Assembly (NCBI GenBank): GCA_965223305.1
Contig: CBDCWT010000007.1
Coordinates: 1 to 64,000 of the forward strand
Source: CBDCWT01 sp965223305
GTDB taxonomy: Bacteria > Planctomycetota > Planctomycetia > Pirellulales > Pirellulaceae
Length of the DNA: 64,000 bases
Direction: 5' to 3'
Program-made: the position numbers and the translations under genes
Notes under the pieces: generated by a model
Databases searched by the model: none
What the model saw: only the letters and a program-made list of their open reading frames with translations
Told to the model about the DNA's origin: nothing
Part shown: one piece after another, positions 16,141-24,641 of the stretch
How positions within the stretch are numbered: the first letter of the stretch is position 1
Layout: every line of letters starts with the position of its first letter

Positions 16141-17241
16141 ATGTTCACCCTCCATCATGTCGACTCGGGAAGCGCGGCGCGGCGAGCGACCTTGGTGACC
16201 GGACATGGGCCGGTCGAGTTACCAGCGTTCATGCCGGTTGGAACGCAGGGGACCGTGAAGGGGCTGCCTGTCGAGTTGCTCGCCGCGACCAACGCGCAGA
16301 TGGTGTTGGGAAACGCCTATCACCTGGCGCTTCGTCCGGGCGAGCAAGTCGTCGAGCAGCTAGGGGGGCTGCACCGCTTCACGGGCTGGAGCGGTCCCAT
16401 CTTGACCGACAGTGGTGGATTTCAGCTGTTTAGCTTGGCCGAGCAGACGCGGGTCACGGACCAAGCCGCCACGTTTCGTTCCCACGTCGACGGTCGGCTG
16501 CTCGAGCTGTCTCCGGAACGGAGTATCGCGATCCAGGAGGCGCTGGGCAGCGATGTGGCAATGGTGCTGGACCATGTTGTGGCCCTACCGAGCTCACCTG
16601 ATTTGGTACGCGAGGCATGCGATCGCACGGTACGGTGGGCGGAGCGCTGCCGCCGGGCTGCGGTGCGGCGCGACCAGGCGCTGTTCGCGATCGTTCAAGG
16701 AGGACTGGATGCAGGGCTGCGTCGCCGTTGCGCCGAGCAGCTCGTGGCCTGCGACTTTGACGGCTATGCCGTCGGTGGGCTGAGCGTGGGGGAGGAGCCG
16801 CAGGACCGCAACCGAATGCTGGACGTGACGTGCCCACTCTTGCCGGTCGACAAGCCGCGATATTTGATGGGCGTGGGCACTCCGCTGGATTTGCTGGAGG
16901 GAATTGCTCGCGGCATCGACATGTTTGATTGTGTGCTGCCGACCCGCAATGCCCGTAACGCTCTGGCGTACACGGACGAGGGCCCGTTGCGGCTGAGGAA
17001 CGCGGTCCATCAGCGGGACCCTCAGCCGCTCCAAGCTGGCTGTCCGTGCCCTGCCTGCAGGCACAGCCGCGGCTACCTGCGGCATCTCTTTCTAGCCGGC
17101 GAGATGTTGGGCCCGATCCTGGTTTCTGCGCACAATTTGACCTACTACCAGCGGCTGTTGGCCGCAGCTCGCGAGGCCATCGAGCAGGACCGCTACGTCG
17201 AGTATTGGCACGAGAAGAGGGCCGGTTGGTTGAGCGGCTAG
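16141..17241 (+). CDS. tgt: tRNA-guanine (queuine) transglycosylase
   Basis: Swaps guanine 34 for preQ1 in tRNAs with GUN anticodons, in the queuosine pathway. The 366-residue protein has MPVGTQGTVKGLP, NAYHLALRPG, LTDSGGFQLFSL (first catalytic Asp), GSDVAMVLD, IVQGG, DGYAVGGLSVGE, RYLMGVGTP and FDCVLPTRNARNA (nucleophile Asp). The zinc site is built by C-P-C-P-A-C...H near residue 310. The ATG at 16141 is preferred; a TTG at 16120 is weaker. yajC and secDF follow, the common tgt-yajC-secD-secF order, though here with a 327-base gap. Confidence 0.96.
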   Translation: MFTLHHVDSGSAARRATLVTGHGPVELPAFMPVGTQGTVKGLPVELLAATNAQMVLGNAYHLALRPGEQVVEQLGGLHRFTGWSGPILTDSGGFQLFSLAEQTRVTDQAATFRSHVDGRLLELSPERSIAIQEALGSDVAMVLDHVVALPSSPDLVREACDRTVRWAERCRRAAVRRDQALFAIVQGGLDAGLRRRCAEQLVACDFDGYAVGGLSVGEEPQDRNRMLDVTCPLLPVDKPRYLMGVGTPLDLLEGIARGIDMFDCVLPTRNARNALAYTDEGPLRLRNAVHQRDPQPLQAGCPCPACRHSRGYLRHLFLAGEMLGPILVSAHNLTYYQRLLAAAREAIEQDRYVEYWHEKRAGWLSG

Positions 17242-17568
17242 TCCGTGCACTGGGCGGCGTTTTGCCCGCTGTTCGTCTCCCGCGGCAGAGCCCAGGAGGC
17301 CTTGCCCGTTGCGCCGCAACATCTTAAGATTGGCGGCGCTTTTGCCGGTCCGGCCCGGAAGAGAACCGTTTTGTTCCCATTTTCCCCGCCGGGAACCTGG
17401 CAATTTGCCGGAACGGCCACACAGCTCGACTGGTGTTCCGCCCGGTGAACTTGACGATCGACGCGCAGCCAGGGCGAGAACCGGTGGCAGAACGGTCATT
17501 TCCTCTTTGAGAGACTTTCTTGGCGAGGACTCGTCGACCGGTGGCAATGTCGTTGCACCTTTGGGTTG
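17242..17568. other. Gap between tgt and yajC
   Basis: The 327 bases contain a few G/C-rich inverted stretches (for example CCGCCGGGAACCTGGC) but no clear gene, tRNA or copy of the intergenic repeats. The gap is unusual because tgt and yajC are normally close; a separate yajC-secDF promoter is likely here. Confidence 0.4.
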
Positions 17569-17976
17569 ATGTTTCTTCTTTCTTGTGAAGGACAACAAAA
17601 ACTGGACAGTCTCCCTGTTGCCGGCTTGGTCTGTTTTGACGTGCCACTGCTGTTCGCGCAAGAGGCGGCGCGGGAAGAGATTCCCTGGATCCTGAACGGC
17701 CCCTGGATTCCCTTCTTGCTGATCGGCGTGATGTTCTATTTGCTCCTGATTCGACCCGAACGTCGCAAGCGAGAGGAGTTGAGTGGGATTCGTGACAACT
17801 TGAAGAAGAATGACCGGGTTGTCACCATCGGCGGCATTCATGGGGTTGTCGTCAATGCTCCCCAGGGCGCCGAAGACATTACGCTCCGTATCGACGAGAG
17901 CACCAATACTCGCTTGCGAATCCGTCGCGCCGCTGTCGAGCGGGTGATCGACGACGAAGAAGACGACGAAGAATGA
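17569..17976 (+). CDS. yajC: Sec translocon accessory protein YajC
   Basis: A small inner-membrane partner of SecDF in the holotranslocon. The protein has 135 residues. An N-terminal hydrophobic stretch is followed by the defining segment PWIPFLLIGVMFYLLLIRP (residues about 48-66), then RRKREEL and NDRVVTIGGIHGVV, which are the family signature, and a very acidic tail (DDEEDDEE). A TTG precedes the chosen ATG. secDF starts 59 bases downstream, so the pair is probably one operon. Confidence 0.93.
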   Translation: MFLLSCEGQQKLDSLPVAGLVCFDVPLLFAQEAAREEIPWILNGPWIPFLLIGVMFYLLLIRPERRKREELSGIRDNLKKNDRVVTIGGIHGVVVNAPQGAEDITLRIDESTNTRLRIRRAAVERVIDDEEDDEE

Positions 17977-18035
17977 CAACCAGCTTAGAAGCACCTACCT
18001 ACTGAGTACTAGTCCTCAATTCGGGGAACCTGGCT

Positions 18036-21000
18036 ATGCTTTTGCAGTTTGCAACCCATTCGAACCTGTTTGCCCAGGCTGTCGATTCGACGCCCATGAA
18101 GGTCGTGTACTTCTTGGGCGTCGTGCTGGTGGCGCTGGTGTTGCCCTTCGTCATCGGTCGCTACGCTGCGCGACGAATGCGGATGGAAAACTATGGTTGG
18201 AAGATCGGCTTGATCTTGGCGGCGGTGATCATGTCTTTGATCATCGTCGGGCGCACCTGGACGCCGGCGGAAGACGGAGGCATAGGCCGCTTCGACTTGA
18301 AGTTAGGGGTCGACTTGCAAGGCGGAGTGATTTTGATCTACGAAGTGGACGACAGTGCACCGCTGCCAGGTGAAGAAGAGGAGGAAGGGGGCGGCGACGG
18401 GCGGTTCAGCATGTCCGCACTTGTGGAGGCCCTGTCGCGCCGCGTCAATCCCAGCGGGACGAAGGAGATTGTGATTCGACCGGTCGGGGAGCGGCAGGTC
18501 GAGATCATTATCCCTGAAGTGGATCAAAACGAGGTGGAGCGCATCAAGCGCGAGATCACGACCGCCGGCGTGTTGCAGTTCCGCATTGTTGCCAACAGCC
18601 GCGATCACCAGGACGTCATCGAGCTGGCCCAGCAACTGGCCGAGTCGCCCGACGCCCTCTCCAGACGCCGGCGCGTGATTCGGGACGAACGCAACCGGCA
18701 GGTCGGCCTGTGGGCGCGTGTCGCTCGGGAGCAGGGAGAAGGTGAAGGGCTCCCGTTCAAGCTCGAAGTCGCCAGTGCTACGTTGCGAAACGCCAGCACG
18801 GGTGAATTGCTCGACGTTCCGATCGAGCATCGTGGCGATGACGTCGAGATGTTCACAGACTACGTGGCCAGCCTGGAAATCGACGAGATTGACATTTTGA
18901 TGGCCACCGACGATGGCTACGACGTGACCGGCGGCCATCTCGGTGCTGTGTCGATGGGGAACGACGAGAGGTTGCGGCCGTGTATTTACTTCAATCTGAA
19001 AGGCGAGGGGATCGATCGCTTTGCAGGATTGACGACCGAGTTTGCTCCGCAAGGCAACTTCGCTCGACGATTGGGGATCCTGTTGGACAACGAGTTGCTG
19101 TCCGCTCCTAACATCAACGAGAGGATTCAGGGCCGCGGGCAAATCAGTGGTCGCTTCACCGAGGAGGAAGTTTCCTTCTTGGTGAACATCCTTCGTGCGG
19201 GCAGCCTGCCGGTGGTGTTGAATAAGAACCCGATCAGCGAAAACTTGATCGACCCGTTGCTGGGCGAGGCGACCGTGCGGCAAGGCAAAATTGCGATCGT
19301 GATTTCGATCAGCCTCGTCTTGGTCTTTGTCTGCCTGTACTACCGCTTTGCTGGATTTGTCGCCTGTCTGGCCCTGCTGGCCAACTTGCTGTTCATTTTG
19401 GCGTTGATGATCTCGATCCGTGCCGCACTCACGTTGCCGGGGCTGGCCGGCTTGGTGCTGACGGTGGGCATGTCGGTGGACGCGAACGTCTTGGTCTTCG
19501 AACGTATCCGGGAAGAGCTCCAACGAGGCGCCGCGCTGCGGATGGCCATCCGCAATGGCTTCGCGCGGGCCACGACGACCATTGTCGATGCGAACGTAAC
19601 AACCCTGATCACGGCATTTGTGCTATATGCGATCGGTACGGACCAGATTCGCGGGTTCTCCGTGACACTCATTCTCGGCATCTTGATGAGCATGTTCACG
19701 GCGATCTTCTGTTCCCGAGTGATTTTCGACTTGGCCGAACGGTCACGTTGGCTCACGAAACTCAACATGACCCAGTTGCTAGGTGCGACGAGCATTAATT
19801 TCATCGGTAAGCGGAGTTTGGCCGCGGTCGTTTCCACCGTCCTGATCTGTATTGGTGTCGCTGGGATCGTGGCGCGGGGAGCTGACATGTTCGATATCGA
19901 TTTTCGCGGCGGAACTTCCGTACACATGATGTTCACCGGACCGGTCGACACGGACGAGGTCCGGGGTCGCTTGCAGGATCGATTCGACGACGTGCGGTTT
20001 ACGGTCACCGCGATGAACAACACGGGCGGAGAGGAGTTCAACAACACTTTCAAAGTCGACTCGTCGTTCGTCGAAGTGACGGAACTGCAGGATGCCCTGC
20101 GGGACGTGTTTAAGGATGGCGAGCCGCGGTTGGCAACCTACTCGCTCGATCGTGGCGAGATTCGCTCAGCCGCGACGTTGACCGCCCCATTGGAGCCACA
20201 AGATGAACCGGCCGCCGAGGAGGAGCAGGCCGCGAACGAGCCAGCCGCCGAGCCAGCCGCCGAGCCAGCAGAGTCGGAGGTGGTGGAAGAAGCTCCGCTG
20301 GATGAGCAGGTACCGTCGGGTGACCAGCAAAGTTGGCTGGGGGCCTCAGGCGACAGCACGCAGTTGGCGTTCGCCGACGAGCTGTCCGGCATGCTGGCCC
20401 AAGCGACCACCAGCGAGCCAGACGAGGTCGCTGCGGAGGTTGAGACCAACGACGAGGTGGCCGCGCCGGCCGGCGACGAGGTGTCGATGCGAACCGAAGT
20501 CGATCTGACGTTCGGTCATGAGATCAACGCCGAAACACTCCGTGACGAAATCGTCTCTGCGGCTGCTGAACAAGGCAACACGCTCACCGAGTTCGACTTC
20601 GAAGTCTCGAATCCCAATTGGGATGGTGAGAGCAGTAATTCGTTCGGCGCTTGGACCTTGTCGATTCCCGGCACAAAACAGCAGACGGCTGAGTTGCTGG
20701 ACCGGTTGGAAGAGAAGTTCTCGAGTACTCCCGTTTGGCCCTCGTCGAACAAGATCGGTAGCCAGGTGGCTGACCGCATGCAGAACAAGGCGATTGCTGC
20801 TCTGCTGACCAGCTTGTTGGGGATTGTGGTCTACATTTGGATCCGCTTCCAACGAGTGATCTTTGGCTTGGCTGCGGTGGTGGCCTTGATCCACGATGTG
20901 CTAGTCACCTTGGGTGCGATTGCGGTTAGCGCATGGCTAGCCCGGGCCTTAGGCTTCTTGCTCATCGAAGAGTTCAAGATCAGTTTGCCGATTGTCGCGG

Positions 21001-21335
21001 CGCTGTTGACGATCATCGGTTATTCGTTGAATGACACGATCGTGGTTTTCGATCGCATTCGCGAAGTCCGGGGCAAGAGCCCGGACCTGACCGGGACGAT
21101 GATCAATGTCAGCATCAATCAGACGTTGAGTCGCACGTTGTTGACCTCGTTGACGACTTTGATCGTGGTGTTGATCCTGTATGGGATTGGCGGCGCGGGA
21201 ATCCACGGGTTTGCTTTCTCACTTGTTGTTGGCGTCATCGCTGGTACCTACAGCTCGATTTTCGTAGCCTCCCCTGCCCTGCTCTGGATGGCTGGTGCGA
21301 AGGACGCTCCTCGCAGTAAGTCCGCTGCGGCCTGA
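18036..21335 (+). CDS. secDF: SecD-SecF fusion protein translocase subunit
   Basis: A 1099-residue inner-membrane protein that uses the proton gradient to pull secretory proteins through SecYEG. The SecD half has two N-terminal membrane segments, KLGVDLQGG, a large periplasmic domain and, near residue 480, GLVLTVGMSVDANVLVFERI with its key Asp. The SecF half (from about 585) has DIDFRGGTSVHM and GYSLNDTIVVFDRIREVRG. Unusually, the SecF periplasmic part (about 700-880) holds a long low-complexity run rich in Glu, Ala and Pro, with the tract AANEPAAEPAAEPAE, not present in most SecF proteins. Fusion of D and F is known in several phyla. It follows yajC closely. Confidence 0.96.
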   Translation: MLLQFATHSNLFAQAVDSTPMKVVYFLGVVLVALVLPFVIGRYAARRMRMENYGWKIGLILAAVIMSLIIVGRTWTPAEDGGIGRFDLKLGVDLQGGVILIYEVDDSAPLPGEEEEEGGGDGRFSMSALVEALSRRVNPSGTKEIVIRPVGERQVEIIIPEVDQNEVERIKREITTAGVLQFRIVANSRDHQDVIELAQQLAESPDALSRRRRVIRDERNRQVGLWARVAREQGEGEGLPFKLEVASATLRNASTGELLDVPIEHRGDDVEMFTDYVASLEIDEIDILMATDDGYDVTGGHLGAVSMGNDERLRPCIYFNLKGEGIDRFAGLTTEFAPQGNFARRLGILLDNELLSAPNINERIQGRGQISGRFTEEEVSFLVNILRAGSLPVVLNKNPISENLIDPLLGEATVRQGKIAIVISISLVLVFVCLYYRFAGFVACLALLANLLFILALMISIRAALTLPGLAGLVLTVGMSVDANVLVFERIREELQRGAALRMAIRNGFARATTTIVDANVTTLITAFVLYAIGTDQIRGFSVTLILGILMSMFTAIFCSRVIFDLAERSRWLTKLNMTQLLGATSINFIGKRSLAAVVSTVLICIGVAGIVARGADMFDIDFRGGTSVHMMFTGPVDTDEVRGRLQDRFDDVRFTVTAMNNTGGEEFNNTFKVDSSFVEVTELQDALRDVFKDGEPRLATYSLDRGEIRSAATLTAPLEPQDEPAAEEEQAANEPAAEPAAEPAESEVVEEAPLDEQVPSGDQQSWLGASGDSTQLAFADELSGMLAQATTSEPDEVAAEVETNDEVAAPAGDEVSMRTEVDLTFGHEINAETLRDEIVSAAAEQGNTLTEFDFEVSNPNWDGESSNSFGAWTLSIPGTKQQTAELLDRLEEKFSSTPVWPSSNKIGSQVADRMQNKAIAALLTSLLGIVVYIWIRFQRVIFGLAAVVALIHDVLVTLGAIAVSAWLARALGFLLIEEFKISLPIVAALLTIIGYSLNDTIVVFDRIREVRGKSPDLTGTMINVSINQTLSRTLLTSLTTLIVVLILYGIGGAGIHGFAFSLVVGVIAGTYSSIFVASPALLWMAGAKDAPRSKSAAA

Positions 21336-21360
21336 CCGGGCCAACTTGGGCTCTTCGGAC

Positions 21361-22120
21361 ATCGACTTACCCTACCGCTCGCGGGAGGGTTGGACGGGCC
21401 AGCTGCCCGGGGAGCGGTCGTCCCTGGCATACCCCCGGCCCTTCGGGCCGACTCTCTCCGAGGGGAGAGTGACAGAGAGACGAGGTCGCACAGCAACTTA
21501 GAAGCCGCACGACCTCTAAACCGACGTCGAAAAACGGCTCCGCAGGAGCGTCGCCCTCCCGTCAGCAAGATCCTGTCGCTCTTACACCGCGCTATTGAAC
21601 AAACTTGCGGGAAATCGAGTCACCCTCCCGCTCGGAGGTCGTGCAGTTTCTACGCTTCACAAACCAGCGGAAATCCACCTCACCCTCCCGCTCGCGGGAG
21701 GGTCGGACGCGTAGCGTCCGGGGAGGGTTGCCCGGGAGTGATCGCCCCGATGCGTGCCCCCTCTCCGGCCCTTCGGGCCGACTCTCCCCGAGGGGAGAGT
21801 GACAGAGAGACGAGGTCCACCAAACTCTGGCGAGTTCGACTACGCTGCAAATCAGCCGCTGGGCGTTAGCCCACGGTTCCCCAGCGAAACCGACGCGTAG
21901 CGTCCAGCGAGTGCCCCTCTCTCCGGCCCTTTGGGCCGATTCTCCCCGAGGGGAGAGTGACAGAGAGACGAGGTCCACCAAACTCTGGCGAGTTCGACTA
22001 CGCTGCAAATCAGCCGCTGGGCGTAGCCCAACGGTTCCCCAGCGAAACCGACGCGTAGCGTCCGGCGAGTGCCCCCTCTCTCCGGCCCTTCGGGCCGATT
22101 CTCCCCGAGGGGAGAGTGAA
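21361..22120. repeat. Composite repeat block with four hairpins of the GGCCCTTCGGGCCG / CTCCCCGAGGGGAGAG type
   Basis: Four copies of a unit containing CGGCCCTTCGGGCCGA and CTCTCCGAGGGGAGAG occur (about 21437-21480, 21765-21810, 21921-21966 and 22080-22120). The last three are spaced about 155-160 bases apart and carry GACAGAGAGACGAGGTCCAC, the ACTCTGGCGAGTTCG motif, and a rc-oriented CTGGGCGTTAGCCCACGG hairpin, then CGACGCGTAGCGTCC. The same composite occurs in reverse orientation at 42.8-43.4 kb. No gene is present. Confidence 0.9.
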
Positions 22121-22138
22121 GAGGCTGGCGGGGGTTAG

Positions 22139-22312
22139 CCCGGATTATTCATGAAGATCGTCGCGAGAGGTTGTAAGTACGTTCGTGGCAAGGAAGGCGA
22201 GCAATTCTTCCGCAGGCGTATTGAAGCAATACGTCGAGGGAGAATTGTGAAGCATGACGAAGCCACGGATGGACTTACGACCTCGCAGCAGATCGCTCAT
22301 GAATAATTCGGG
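22139..22312 (+). mobile_element. 174-bp MITE-like element with IS1380-type ends
   Basis: The ends CCCGGATTATTCATGA (22139-22154) and, on the other strand, CCCGAATTATTCATGA (22297-22312) are 16-base inverted repeats with one mismatch. The element is flanked on both sides by TTAG (22135-22138 and 22313-22316), a probable 4-base target duplication. The same end, CCGGAATTATTCATGA, borders the IS1380-type transposase remnant at 59595. A 51-codon open frame (22151-22306) runs from an ATG in the left end to a TAA in the right end; whether it is translated is unknown. Confidence 0.75.
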
Positions 22313-22371
22313 TTAGGTAAAGCGGTCGCGGCGGGCCGTATCCAACTCATCGTGGGGCCGCGGCTTGGCCG

Positions 22372-23001
22372 ATGCAGGATGAAGTGTCGATCTCCCGGTT
22401 CGCACCGGCGGAGTCCAAGTTGTTCATGGTTGGGTCCTTGCGCAAACTTGCTGGCCTGTTGATTGTCGCTGTCGGCATCGTCGCGGCGATTCCCTTTCAG
22501 CGCCCCTCACCACCTGTCGCGGCGCCGCGGGCGGAGGTCGGGGTTGTCTGGCGCAGCCCCGACGCCACGCTTGACGTGACCGTTCCGATCCGCAAAGACC
22601 CGCTCGGCAAGCCAGCTCGGCGGGCGGCGGTCCGGGTAGTGCCGCAGATTCGAGCCTCCAGCGGCCACACCCCGGTCAGCATGTCGCCGGCCTTCGAGGG
22701 AATTCGCGCTGGAGGGTCCGCCCAGATGTCGCCGGCTACTCAGCCCGACACGCAGTCTCAGTCATCACCAGCAGCTCGCCTGCTGCCGGGCGGATCGGTG
22801 CCAGCGGTTCGAGATGGGGAGATCGAGCGCCGCCACGCAATCGCCGACGGGGATCAACTCAAAGCGCTGGCCCTGCGCTACTTGGGCAGCGAGCAACGCT
22901 GGCGCGAGATCTACGACGCCAATCGCGATCTCTTGAAGGACCCTGCGCGGCTACCTGTGGGCGCGGAGCTGCGAATTCCTCTGCGGCGCCCTACTCCGTG
23001 A
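22372..23001 (+). CDS. LysM-domain protein, probably membrane-anchored
   Basis: A 209-residue protein. Residues about 23-42 (LRKLAGLLIVAVGIVAAIPF) are an uncleaved or cleaved export signal. A Pro/Ser-rich linker covers about 45-145. The C-terminal 50 residues are a LysM module (HAIADGDQLKALALRYLGSE, then IYDANRDLLKDP and LPVGAELRIP), which typically binds peptidoglycan or other N-acetylglucosamine polymers. The translation start is uncertain: the ATG at 22372 has no clear ribosome site, and the ATG at 22426 is an alternative. Its last 11 bases overlap the end of the convergent hydrolase-like gene. Confidence 0.7.
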   Translation: MQDEVSISRFAPAESKLFMVGSLRKLAGLLIVAVGIVAAIPFQRPSPPVAAPRAEVGVVWRSPDATLDVTVPIRKDPLGKPARRAAVRVVPQIRASSGHTPVSMSPAFEGIRAGGSAQMSPATQPDTQSQSSPAARLLPGGSVPAVRDGEIERRHAIADGDQLKALALRYLGSEQRWREIYDANRDLLKDPARLPVGAELRIPLRRPTP

Positions 23002-23971
23002 CGTCCAGCGGGTTTCTACGCTCTTTCCAAGCGAACCGCGAACTCCGTAAGACAAGTCGCTTGTGGATGAAGGCGGCGATGAGCCTATCGACGTTCAAAC
23101 GCGCGTTCGGGTCGACCAACTCGGTTCCAGCGAGGCTGGTAGGCAGTTCGGCGAAGACCAGGGACTGTTTGGTTGGATCGGTTTGCTCGGGTCGCATCCG
23201 TTCAAGGCGTTTGTGAATCGACTTGGCTTCGCTGTGGCCCTTGCGGTCGTTGTCGCCCACCACGATCAGCGTCTCGAGTCTGGAGGCAACCATCGGGTGC
23301 TTGAAGGCCCGGCTAGCGGTCATCCCTTTGAACGACTGGCGGGGGGTGAGCAGCACGAGAGCTTTGACGTCTTGTCCCTGTTTGAACGACGGAAGCTGTT
23401 GCCGGCTCCAATCAAGCTGGGCGAAATTGACGGCCAAAATGGAACCTAACTCGGCTCCCACCAAACAGAGCAGCTCGATGTTCAATTCGCCCTCGTTGTT
23501 CTTCTCAAGCAAGAACTTCTTGGCAGCTTGGACATCGCGGATCATGCCTTGAATGTCGACGGGGCGCATGCGGTCCCGGTCGATTTCCCGCTCAGCACCA
23601 TTGGGAAACCGCATCGTGATACTATCCCCGTGGCCGCGTAGATCCGGCACGATTACAGCGTGTCCCCTCCGTTGGAGGATGTTCGCCAGCGCCGCAAACT
23701 CGCTCTTGCTACCCTCCCAACCGTGTAGCAGAATCACAGGCACGACTTCCTTGCCCTTCTTCGGCACGAACTCACCCTTCTTACTGCTTTGGACAACCCC
23801 GCCCGGATAGTAGGCGCACCGGACGCGCACTCCGTCGTTGGTGCTGACGGTTACCAGCTCAGGTTTGGGCAGAACCAGCTTGCGCCGCTGGGCATGCGAC
23901 ATCGTCGTGCTGAGACAAGCCAGAGCGACAGCGAAGACAGTTGGTTTAGACCACTGCAGACTCGATACCAT
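22991..23971 (-). CDS. Exported alpha/beta-hydrolase-fold protein without catalytic serine
   Basis: A 326-residue protein with a cleavable signal (FAVALACLSTTMSHA before QRRK), so periplasmic or secreted. The alpha/beta hydrolase fold is indicated by VILLHGWEGSKSEF (oxyanion loop), GHAVIVPDLRGHGDS and, later, ETLIVVGDNDRKGH. The nucleophile elbow G-x-S-x-G is replaced by G-A-E-L-G (LCLVGAELGSI), so the serine is missing and hydrolase activity is doubtful. Two lysine-rich stretches follow the signal (KKGEFVPKKGKE). It may bind rather than cleave its substrate. Single gene. Confidence 0.75.
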   Translation of the reverse strand: MVSSLQWSKPTVFAVALACLSTTMSHAQRRKLVLPKPELVTVSTNDGVRVRCAYYPGGVVQSSKKGEFVPKKGKEVVPVILLHGWEGSKSEFAALANILQRRGHAVIVPDLRGHGDSITMRFPNGAEREIDRDRMRPVDIQGMIRDVQAAKKFLLEKNNEGELNIELLCLVGAELGSILAVNFAQLDWSRQQLPSFKQGQDVKALVLLTPRQSFKGMTASRAFKHPMVASRLETLIVVGDNDRKGHSEAKSIHKRLERMRPEQTDPTKQSLVFAELPTSLAGTELVDPNARLNVDRLIAAFIHKRLVLRSSRFAWKERRNPLDVTE

Positions 23972-24206
23972 CAGAAACCCCGCGGTTTTCAGCTCGCCCC
24001 TTCAAGCCTCCACAACCTCGGCGAGTTCGACCTAAAACGCGGTCGCTAGCTTTCACCGAGTAACTTACGGCCCCTAAGGTCATCCTAGATAGCAGATGCC
24101 GAACCGTCAATTTAGGTTGAGTACATTCCAGGAGCCTCAACGATTGGTAACGTAAGCCGGGAGCGCGGCGTGCAGCGTCGGAACTTGCCCAATTCGCCTC
24201 CATCGG

Positions 24207-24370
24207 AAGCGCGAAGCGTAAGCGAGGGAACAACTTGCGATGGTATACCGACTCCCCCCTCGCGGACGCTCTTTGAAGTGGCGATCTTGGCCCAATCGTA
24301 ACCCGAAGCGTAAGCGAGGGAGTGACTTGCGTTGGTACACCAAGCTCCCCTCGCTGACGCTTCGGGTTAC
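24207..24370. repeat. Two hairpin repeats of the CGAAGCGTAAGCGAGGG type
   Basis: Two successive copies (about 24209-24270, with a degenerate right arm, and 24300-24370, with arms AACCCGAAGCGTAAGCGAGG and CCTCGCTGACGCTTCGGGTT). They occupy most of the 670-base gap between the hydrolase-like gene and the vWA gene. Open frames over them are artefacts. Confidence 0.9.
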
Positions 24371-24641
24371 GAAGAATGTGGCGAATCTGACATCTTGTGC
24401 GTGCAAGAGCATAGGTGAAAGTGACCTGCGTCGTGTGCCATTTGATCTCACACGTCGAGGGGTGGGAAAACTCGATTCACCACGTTCTGCCGCGAAAAGC
24501 TGTGAAGGTGCGCCCGCTGACTTTCTAGAATAATGTGTGCTTCGGTGCCGAGCCCAGCCCGCCTGCAGGAGTTCGGGCGGTTTGCTTGTGTCTAGAAAAT
24601 GCATAGTAGAAAATAGGTTAGGCAAAGGAGATCTGCCCACG

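Noticed and set aside
18303..19523. Long minus-strand open frame opposite secDF
   Set aside because: It is a shadow of a GC-rich gene; composition is repetitive H/Q/D without domain character, and secDF is clearly real.
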